From Sulfuriferula plumbiphila (GTDB lineage Bacteria; Pseudomonadota; Gammaproteobacteria; Burkholderiales; Sulfuriferulaceae): a stretch of DNA of 64,000 nt. The stretch is from positions 806,001-870,000 of the forward strand of contig NZ_AP021884.1 of assembly GCF_009938015.1 (NCBI RefSeq), written 5' to 3'. The position numbers and the translations under genes are program-made. Shown here piece by piece: positions 58,816 through 64,000 of this stretch (position 1 is the first letter of the stretch; each line of letters starts with the position of its first letter). Below the pieces are notes generated by a model, which saw only the letters and a list, made by a program, of their open reading frames with translations, was not told the DNA's origin and did no database searches.

Positions 58816-59823
58816 TCACCTGGCCGCGCTATAGGCCCTGAACCCGTAACGCTCGAAAATAGCCCGTGCCGTGGGTGAACGCAAGAACCCCACCCATTCC
58901 TTGCCAGCCTCGGGATGCGCTGCGCCTTTGACCACTGCCGAAGCGTAAATCGCAGTCGTATTCTGGTCAGCCGGAATCGCTATATTGCTGATCGGGTGGC
59001 CAACCTGCTCTTGGAAAATCGCCTCCGATTTCCAGGTCACGCCGGCATCGGCCAGGCCCTGCATCAGGAACAGCGGCGTCTGACGGTGGTGGACATGGGT
59101 CAGGATGGTCTGGCCGTCCTTGACCTTGTCCTCATACACGCTTTTTTCCAGTGCAGCACCGCCCGCCTTGGCCAGCGAGGCCTTGATTTGCCGGGCCACA
59201 CCTTCCCACTCCGGGTTGGGCATGGACAGGCGCACGCCAGGCTTGCCCAGATCGGTCAGGCCGGTGATATGCGCCGGGTTGTTCTTTGGAATCATGATGG
59301 CCAGATCGTTGGTCACGTAGGGCACGGCCGCACCGGTCAGGATACCGTCGGCGATCGCGGCCCGGATCTTTTTCAGCCCGGCCGCATACACATCGGGCTT
59401 GACCGTCCAGGTCATGTTGCCCACGGTAATGGTGCCACCTGCATGCATCTGCTTGAGCAGAATGCCCGGCGGCAGGGTTTCGAAATAGATGCGCCCCTGG
59501 TATTGCGGGTGTTCCTGCTCGAACGCAGCCACCAGCGGCGCCATTGCGAAGTAGTAGTTGCCGGCGACGAAAATCACCAGTTTTGGATTATTCAGATTGC
59601 CGTGGAAATCCGCCAGGACGTTGACCTCGGGCACGGTGAACTGCAGCCCCTTGATGGTCGCCGGTGCGTTGGCGCCCTGCTGCCAGGGTGGAAAAATCTC
59701 CCCTTTATACTGGGGCGGCTGCACCTTGCCGCCCCAGCCGGCAGTCGTAGCGCAGGCAGGTAACACAAAGAGCAGTGCTGCACCCAGCGCAGCAGAGAGG
59801 GTATGTTTGGCGGCTGGTTTCAT
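58816..59823 (-). CDS. Periplasmic substrate-binding protein, ModA-like
   Basis: 335 residues. An N-terminal signal (LSAALGAALLFVLPACATTAG) may be a lipoprotein signal (LPAC). A type II periplasmic-binding fold follows: LVIFVAGNYYFAMAPLVAAFEQEHPQYQGRI, then NDLAIMIPKNNPAHITGLTDLGKPGVRLSMPNPEWEG, and a C-terminal PEAGKEWVGFLRSPTARAIFERYGF, all like molybdate/sulfate-type binding proteins. No permease or ATPase gene is adjacent, so the ligand and transporter are unknown. GAGGAGG precedes the ATG. It lies 21 bp after the Tat-exported gene. Confidence 0.88.
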   Translation of the reverse strand: MKPAAKHTLSAALGAALLFVLPACATTAGWGGKVQPPQYKGEIFPPWQQGANAPATIKGLQFTVPEVNVLADFHGNLNNPKLVIFVAGNYYFAMAPLVAAFEQEHPQYQGRIYFETLPPGILLKQMHAGGTITVGNMTWTVKPDVYAAGLKKIRAAIADGILTGAAVPYVTNDLAIMIPKNNPAHITGLTDLGKPGVRLSMPNPEWEGVARQIKASLAKAGGAALEKSVYEDKVKDGQTILTHVHHRQTPLFLMQGLADAGVTWKSEAIFQEQVGHPISNIAIPADQNTTAIYASAVVKGAAHPEAGKEWVGFLRSPTARAIFERYGFRAYSAAR

Positions 59824-59844
59824 CGTTGCCTCCTCGGGATTGGC

Positions 59845-60642
59845 TTACGTGGCGTAATGATAGCCGGCGTTTTGCAATTCCACCAGCGTGCCGACAACGC
59901 CCGGGGTGAGAATCACACCCGGAATCAAATGGTTGGTGAACTCGGCGGCCATCTGCTCGTGGCTCAGGTGGTCGGGGTTCACGCCCTTATTGTGCAGATC
60001 CATGGTCACCTCCCAGATTTCGTTGTGGCAGGCCAGGAATACCACGCCGCGCTTTTGCAGCACGGTGATGCTGTTGTCGTACGGAGAGAATACACCCTTG
60101 GTGTTTTCGTAATCGGCGGGATTAGCCTTCGATCCGAGTGGGGCAGCCAGAAATGTGTTGGTCTTGAACTTGTCCTTGCTGAGTTTGGCGAAACCGTATT
60201 TGTCCCAGATCATTTCGTCATACAGCGCCAGATGTGCACTGCCGTGGGTAGCCGAAACTGCCAGAAAGTCCGGGTGCCTGAACGCCCATATCTGTGCATT
60301 CATCGCGTTACGCATCAGATTCAGCCACGGACCTGCCAGGTCGGTATTGTCCCAAACCTGCTTGGGACCTCCGGTGTACTGCAGCACTTCGTTGAATGCC
60401 TTGCTGTCCCATTGATGCGGCGCGTTCAGTATCATCGGCACCGTCTTGAAATCGCGCCGGCGCGGCAATACAGCCAGGCGCTGGTTCAGCGCCTGCAGGG
60501 TCTTGGCGCCCGGCGCCAGCAGATTCGCGGCCTGGACGCGCGAACCTGCGGCGCGTGCCACGCCCAGACTCAGGCTGGCGATGCCTAGACCCAGTAATGT
60601 ACTACGCAGCACATCGCGCCGGCTGAAATGCTTTTGATCCAT
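59845..60642 (-). CDS. Tat-exported DsrE-like protein
   Basis: 265 residues. A twin-arginine signal (FSRRDVLRSTLLGLGIASLSLGVARA) precedes a soluble domain with KTVPMILNAPHQWDSKAFNEVLQYTGG and later GVVFLACHNEIWEVTMDLHNKGVNPDHLSHEQMAAEFTNHLIPGVILTPGVVGTLVELQNAGYHYA. The ACHNxxW...GV..TPGVV...QNAGY layout resembles DsrE-like folds, but I cannot name a family with certainty. Tat export suggests folding or cofactor loading in the cytoplasm. It lies between a decayed PQQ-type dehydrogenase gene and a binding-protein gene on the same strand. Confidence 0.75.
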   Translation of the reverse strand: MDQKHFSRRDVLRSTLLGLGIASLSLGVARAAGSRVQAANLLAPGAKTLQALNQRLAVLPRRRDFKTVPMILNAPHQWDSKAFNEVLQYTGGPKQVWDNTDLAGPWLNLMRNAMNAQIWAFRHPDFLAVSATHGSAHLALYDEMIWDKYGFAKLSKDKFKTNTFLAAPLGSKANPADYENTKGVFSPYDNSITVLQKRGVVFLACHNEIWEVTMDLHNKGVNPDHLSHEQMAAEFTNHLIPGVILTPGVVGTLVELQNAGYHYAT

Positions 60643-60758
60643 GAACGGGTCTCCTTAATTGATTGTTTGATTGGATGCTGCGATGCTGGCGATGGGTAAA
60701 AAATCATACGGAATCCGGAAAGCTTGCATGCTGTTTCATCATCGGCGTGGAGCAGCCC

Positions 60759-61171
60759 CTATTTCGCCATGGCGGGGGTCACCCGCCATACGATGTTGCC
60801 AACGTCATCGGCGACAAGCAGCGCGCCCATACGGTCGACTGCCACGCCAACCGGACGGCCTAGCGCATCACCGTGCGCACTGACAAAGCCGGTGAGTACA
60901 TCCTCAGGTGTCCAGACAGGGTACCTTGGCGAACGGCAGTCCTCGGTGTCGCGCCCGCAGGCCAGCCTTTGGCCGGGGCTATATTGACGGTGGGCAATAA
61001 TGTGGGGTGCGGCGTCGGTAGCGTCGGATGGGGACCGACGCCCGCCTGTTCCGGCAATGTCGCCACTTCACCACAGGCGCCAAGATTCAGTATTAACAGG
61101 CAGACGAGCAGGCGATGAATGGCGCATTTTGCATCTCCAGTTGGGAGGTGAAGAGCAATTATTGAAGACAC
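60759..61171 (-). pseudogene. Remnant of a PQQ-dependent sugar (sorbosone-type) dehydrogenase
   Basis: Only the two ends remain. The N-terminal piece reads [24 protein letters not shown], then [19 protein letters not shown], a lipoprotein signal and the usual start of the mature protein. The C-terminal piece, in another frame, reads [53 protein letters not shown] and stops at 60759. The roughly 1 kb six-bladed propeller between them is missing. The start codon is also out of frame. Intact relatives are periplasmic quinoprotein dehydrogenases. Confidence 0.8.
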
Positions 61172-61206
61172 AAATTGTCACGCTGAACGCGTTACTCCCG
61201 AACGGC

Positions 61207-61431
61207 TTACGTCCATCGCGGCCTGTTCTGCTGCATGAATTTCTTTTTTTCCAGTGCGCGCTTCCTCGCTGAGCGTTGTTCAACAGCATCGCCACCCATT
61301 GCCTCAGGAACCGTGCGCTGCCCCGCAATGGAAGCTTTGCTCGCCCCTTTGGGGCAGCCTGCCGCGCCTGTCATACCGGGTGCCGTGGCGAATGAGATGG
61401 TCAGAGCCAATGCCACGAATTTGGATTTCAT
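61207..61431 (-). CDS. Small exported protein, possibly degraded
   Basis: 74 residues. A clear signal peptide (MKSKFVALALTISFATAPGMTGA) is followed by AGCPKGASKASIAG and then a basic, unusual tail (RSARKRALEKKKFMQQNRPRW). The start resembles small glycine-zipper proteins that continue GCxKGAxxGGxAGH, but that pattern breaks after AG. It may therefore be a remnant. The ribosome-binding site is weak. The words CGGTTCCTGA and ATGGGTGGCG within it recur at 62.35 kb. Confidence 0.45.
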   Translation of the reverse strand: MKSKFVALALTISFATAPGMTGAAGCPKGASKASIAGQRTVPEAMGGDAVEQRSARKRALEKKKFMQQNRPRWT

Positions 61432-61587
61432 GATCGGTATTTGGACTTTTTGATCCATGGCAGATATATGCTTTCTGTGGGTTTTGGCCACACTCATGCA
61501 TGTGGCCAAAACCCTGGCCTGAGAAGCTCGAACTCTTCGATGCATCGAAAGGATAGGCATTGCCAAAACAACGGGCCTTAAATCAAA

Positions 61588-61785
61588 TCAGCGCTTGTGT
61601 GAGGCTTTTTTTGTTCCATCCTTGATGGCTTCCCTGGCGTCGCCTACACTTTTTTGCATCTTGCCAGACACTTGTTTTTTAAGTCCTTTGGCTTGCTGCT
61701 CCTTGCTTCCAATCAGTTTGCCTGTCTCTTGCTGAGTTTTGCCGACGCCGTCCTTGATCGTACCCTTGATTTGATCTTTGTTCAT
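61588..61785 (-). CDS. CsbD-family stress protein
   Basis: 65 residues, highly charged: MNKDQIKGTIKDGVGKTQQETGK, then QQAKGLKKQVSGKMQKSVGDAREAIKD. This is the CsbD pattern of small proteins induced by general stress; the molecular role is unknown. AGGAG lies 8 nt before the ATG. Monocistronic by position. Confidence 0.92.
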   Translation of the reverse strand: MNKDQIKGTIKDGVGKTQQETGKLIGSKEQQAKGLKKQVSGKMQKSVGDAREAIKDGTKKASHKR

Positions 61786-62365
61786 GATTGGAACTCCTAA
61801 TGAAAATTAAAAATCCATTCAACGGTGATGAATTACGCATATTGAACATATTGCTGCCCACTGTTTTTCACCAACAGAATTGGCCGAAAGCCACTTAATT
61901 CCTATTTCGAAAACACAGCAAGCGTTGTCAAGATAGAACGAATATCGGCACGGCTCCGTGCGTTAGCGTACGTAAATGAGGAATTTAATAAGACTGCAGC
62001 ATGAAAACAGACGGATGGCTGGTGACACACCGCGTTTGTGCCATTCCCGGTAGCCAGATATTCCCCGTTGTTTACGGATACAGCTTCGCCTTGGGGGCGA
62101 TAAACGCAACGGTGTTGTGGGCGTGCTGGGCCTGCGTGGATTGCGCAGGCGCAAGACAATTAGGGTCATTCCATGCGCCTGTCCCTGATGGTGTCGTCAA
62201 GCGCGATGCGTTCCCGGACCGCCTGTTTCTGGTTGTCCGACAGCAAAATTCACTGATCCACTTCGGTGCTGGTGCGGTCGCATGCCCCGGCATACCGGAT
62301 CGCCCAGGGTGGTCGAGCAGTAGCCGATACGGCGCGAGTCTGGGCGCGATGCGCCACCCATTACT
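61786..62365. other. 580-bp region without a recognised gene
   Basis: Frames on both strands can be read for 60-150 codons, but none gives a protein pattern I recognise, and their codon use is irregular. The right end (62349-62375) shares GCGCCACCCATTACTTCAGGAACCG, with a few mismatches, with 61.29 kb. The region probably holds decayed sequence plus the upstream region of csbD. Confidence 0.5.
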
Positions 62366-63844
62366 TCAGGAACCGGTCTTGATCGCGGCTTTATCCGCAG
62401 CCTCGGGGTTTTGCCACCAGCCGCCGCCCAGCGCGGTGAACAGCGCGGCGCTGTCCTGGTAGCGCTGCGCCTGGGCCTGCACCAGAGCGATGCGCGTCTG
62501 TTGCTCCTGGCGCTGGGCGCTGAGCAGGTCGAGATAGCTGGCTTTGCCGGCCTTGTAGCGCAGGTTGACCAGATTGCTGGCCTGGCTCGCGTATTGGGCC
62601 GACTGCTGCTGAATGCGCAGGCTGTCGGCATCATTCTCCAACGCGCGCAACACATCGGCTACCTGGGCAAACGAGGTGATCAGGGTTTGCTTGTAGTTGG
62701 CCAGCGCCTCCCGGTAGGCGGCTTCGGCCTGACGTTTTTGCGCTCTGAGCGTGCCGCCGTCGAACAGCGGTTGCGACAGGTTGGCGGCGAGTGTCCACAG
62801 GCTGTTGGCGGAGTCGAACAGGCTGGCCAGCTTGAGGCTGTTCTGACCGTAGCTGGCGTTGAGCGTGAAACGCGGATACAGCGCGGCGGTGGCGACGCCG
62901 ACCTGGGCGTTGGCGGCTTTCAATTGCGCCTCGGCGGCGAGGATGTCGGGGCGCTGGCGCACCAGTTCGGAGGGCAGGCTCAACGGCAGTGCGGCGGGCA
63001 GGCGGAAATCCGCCAGGCGAATTTCCGGCAAGTCTGCCATTGCCGGCGGCCTGCCCAGGTAGGTGGCGAGCAGGTGGCTGGCCTGGCTCAGACGCTGTTG
63101 CAGCGACGGCAACGTGGCCTCGCTGGCGGCCAGTTGCGACTGCAGGCTGAGCACGTCGGAATAGGGCACCAGGCCGGCTTGGTATTGGCGCCCGACCAGG
63201 CTTTGCTGAGACTGCTGAGTGCGGATGATGCCCTGGGTGGCTGCGATCTGGGCAGCCAGCGAGGCGCGCAGGAACGCGGCGTTGATGACGTTGGCGGTCA
63301 GCGTGAGCTGCGCCGCGCGCAACTGCATGCGCTGGTTCTCGAGGTTGGCCTGTTCGCGTTCCAGCGTGCGGCGCGAGTAACCGAAGAAATCCAGCGCATA
63401 GCTCACCCCGACGGAACCCGTGTAGAGGTTGAATATCGTGCTGCTGGCCATGGTGCCGAAGCGCACCGCGGGAGTTCGCTGCCGCTGCGCGCCCAGGCTG
63501 CCGGTGAGTTGCGGATAGAGCGCGCCGTAATCCGCTTCCAGCACTTCCTGCGCCTGGGTCAGACGGGCGCGCGCGGCCTCCAGCGTGAGGTTGCTGGCAA
63601 GGGCTTCTTTTACCAGACTGTCCAGCGCCGGCGACTGGAACAGCCGCCACCAGTCGGCGCTGATTTTCGCACCGGCGCTGAAGCTTTGCGCCACGCCAGC
63701 GGCAGACCCGGTTTGCGTTGGCTGGGCGGCGCGGGTGTAGCGCGGCACATCGGGTGCCTTGGCTTGCATGAAGTCGGGGCCGGCCGCGCAGCCGGACAGG
63801 CCGGTCAGCAGCAGTGCAGCGTTAAGTGCGTTGCGTGCTTTCAT
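62366..63844 (-). CDS. RND efflux outer-membrane lipoprotein (TolC/NodT family)
   Basis: 492 residues. Lipoprotein signal LLLTGLSGCAAGPDF (lipid Cys19), then two TolC-like halves with long coiled helices: WWRLFQSPALDSLVKEALASNLTLEAARARLTQAQEVLEADYGALYPQLTGSLGAQRQ and the second-half PSELVRQRPDILAAEAQLKAANAQVGVATAALYPRFTL, followed by LFDGGTLRAQ. It forms the channel of a tripartite pump. The ATG overlaps the TGA of the upstream RND permease gene. Confidence 0.95.
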   Translation of the reverse strand: MKARNALNAALLLTGLSGCAAGPDFMQAKAPDVPRYTRAAQPTQTGSAAGVAQSFSAGAKISADWWRLFQSPALDSLVKEALASNLTLEAARARLTQAQEVLEADYGALYPQLTGSLGAQRQRTPAVRFGTMASSTIFNLYTGSVGVSYALDFFGYSRRTLEREQANLENQRMQLRAAQLTLTANVINAAFLRASLAAQIAATQGIIRTQQSQQSLVGRQYQAGLVPYSDVLSLQSQLAASEATLPSLQQRLSQASHLLATYLGRPPAMADLPEIRLADFRLPAALPLSLPSELVRQRPDILAAEAQLKAANAQVGVATAALYPRFTLNASYGQNSLKLASLFDSANSLWTLAANLSQPLFDGGTLRAQKRQAEAAYREALANYKQTLITSFAQVADVLRALENDADSLRIQQQSAQYASQASNLVNLRYKAGKASYLDLLSAQRQEQQTRIALVQAQAQRYQDSAALFTALGGGWWQNPEAADKAAIKTGS

Positions 63845-64000
63845 GCTGCCGGCTCCAGGTCTTTTTCTTCCTCGAAATGTATTTTGGGCGGGATGGTACG
63901 GAAGCCCAGCTTGTCCGCCAGTCCGGTAATCAGCATGTAAAACACTGGCGTCACCAGCAGGCTGAAGACGGTGCTGAACAGCAGCCCGCCCACCACCGCC
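63841..64000 (-). CDS. RND efflux inner-membrane transporter, 3' end only
   Basis: The last 52 codons of a resistance-nodulation-division pump, cut by the right edge. AVVGGLLFSTVFSLLVTPVFYMLITGLADKLGF is the final transmembrane helix with the typical GG-LFST...TPVFY, followed by a short acidic tail (HFEEEKDLEPAA). Drug versus metal specificity cannot be judged from this end. It shares ATGA with the outer-membrane gene, so they form one operon. Confidence 0.88.
   Translation of the reverse strand, partial: AVVGGLLFSTVFSLLVTPVFYMLITGLADKLGFRTIPPKIHFEEEKDLEPAA

Noticed and set aside
62001-62462. 153-codon plus-strand frame
   Set aside because: Its last third runs antisense into the efflux gene, it has no ribosome-binding site and no recognisable domain.
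62411-63940. 509-codon plus-strand frame opposite the efflux outer-membrane gene
   Set aside because: Antisense shadow; the minus-strand protein is a clear TolC/NodT lipoprotein.

Overview
The window is a GC-rich chromosomal segment of a betaproteobacterium. Gene order and protein types suggest the Nitrosomonadales side of the class (Sulfuricella/Gallionella/Thiobacillus-like), but this placement is inference. Diagnostic blocks are the minus-strand run ndk-rlmN-pilW-rodZ-ispG-hisS-yfgM-bamB-der, followed by hfq-hflX-hflK-hflC-DUF2065-hisZ-purA and rnr-rlmB. These are mostly core housekeeping genes with tight or overlapping junctions.

Layout. 1-13 kb: a clade-2 catalase cut by the left edge, metE/metR divergent, leuA/Lrp-type regulator divergent, a glyoxalase-fold protein, purU, and nrdA-nrdB (class Ia ribonucleotide reductase) behind two NrdR-like boxes. 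13-18 kb: an accessory stretch with a noncoding repeat element, a truncated PhnA-domain protein, a secreted protein, small DUF proteins (DUF6164, DUF3096, DUF2007), a distant transglutaminase-like (Tgl) protein and a coupled pair of small unknown genes. 18-24 kb: a purine-salvage and RNA-processing cluster (methylthioinosine phosphorylase, Tim44-like protein, hpt, rlmB, rnr) and a tRNA-Leu with a consensus promoter. 24-43 kb: the core run listed above, broken by a GGDEF/EAL gene and a GalT-family gene between hfq and der, and by a 328-bp MITE-like element between rlmN and ndk. 43-50 kb: tilS, accA, slyD, a peroxiredoxin, a ribosomal oxygenase, a repeat-rich lipoprotein, an aminotransferase and rmuC. 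50.4-51.8 kb: an IS110-family (IS1111-type) insertion sequence placed about 12 bp before the rmuC start codon. 52-64 kb: a looser region with stress and repair genes (msrA, ChrR-like cupin, CsbD, DUF1003, DUF4870), rlmM, two decayed genes (aquaporin-like MIP and PQQ-type sugar dehydrogenase), a DsrE-like/solute-binding-protein pair, and the outer-membrane and inner-membrane genes of an RND efflux system running off the right edge.

How the genes connect. MTIP makes hypoxanthine, which hpt turns into IMP; purA takes IMP towards AMP, so purine salvage and interconversion lie close together. rlmB, rlmN, rlmM, the ribosomal oxygenase, tilS, hisS, der, rnr and hfq give the window a strong translation/RNA theme. 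Intergenic palindromic repeats (motifs CCACGGAG, AAGGCAAAAATCAAG and GTTAAC) recur at several places and mark the non-coding gaps. The strongest candidates for something worth new work are the Tgl-like protein in the 15-17 kb island, the structured RNA expected in the long noncoding end of the IS1111-type element, the MITE-like element between ndk and rlmN, and the PQQ dehydrogenase/DsrE/solute-binding trio.
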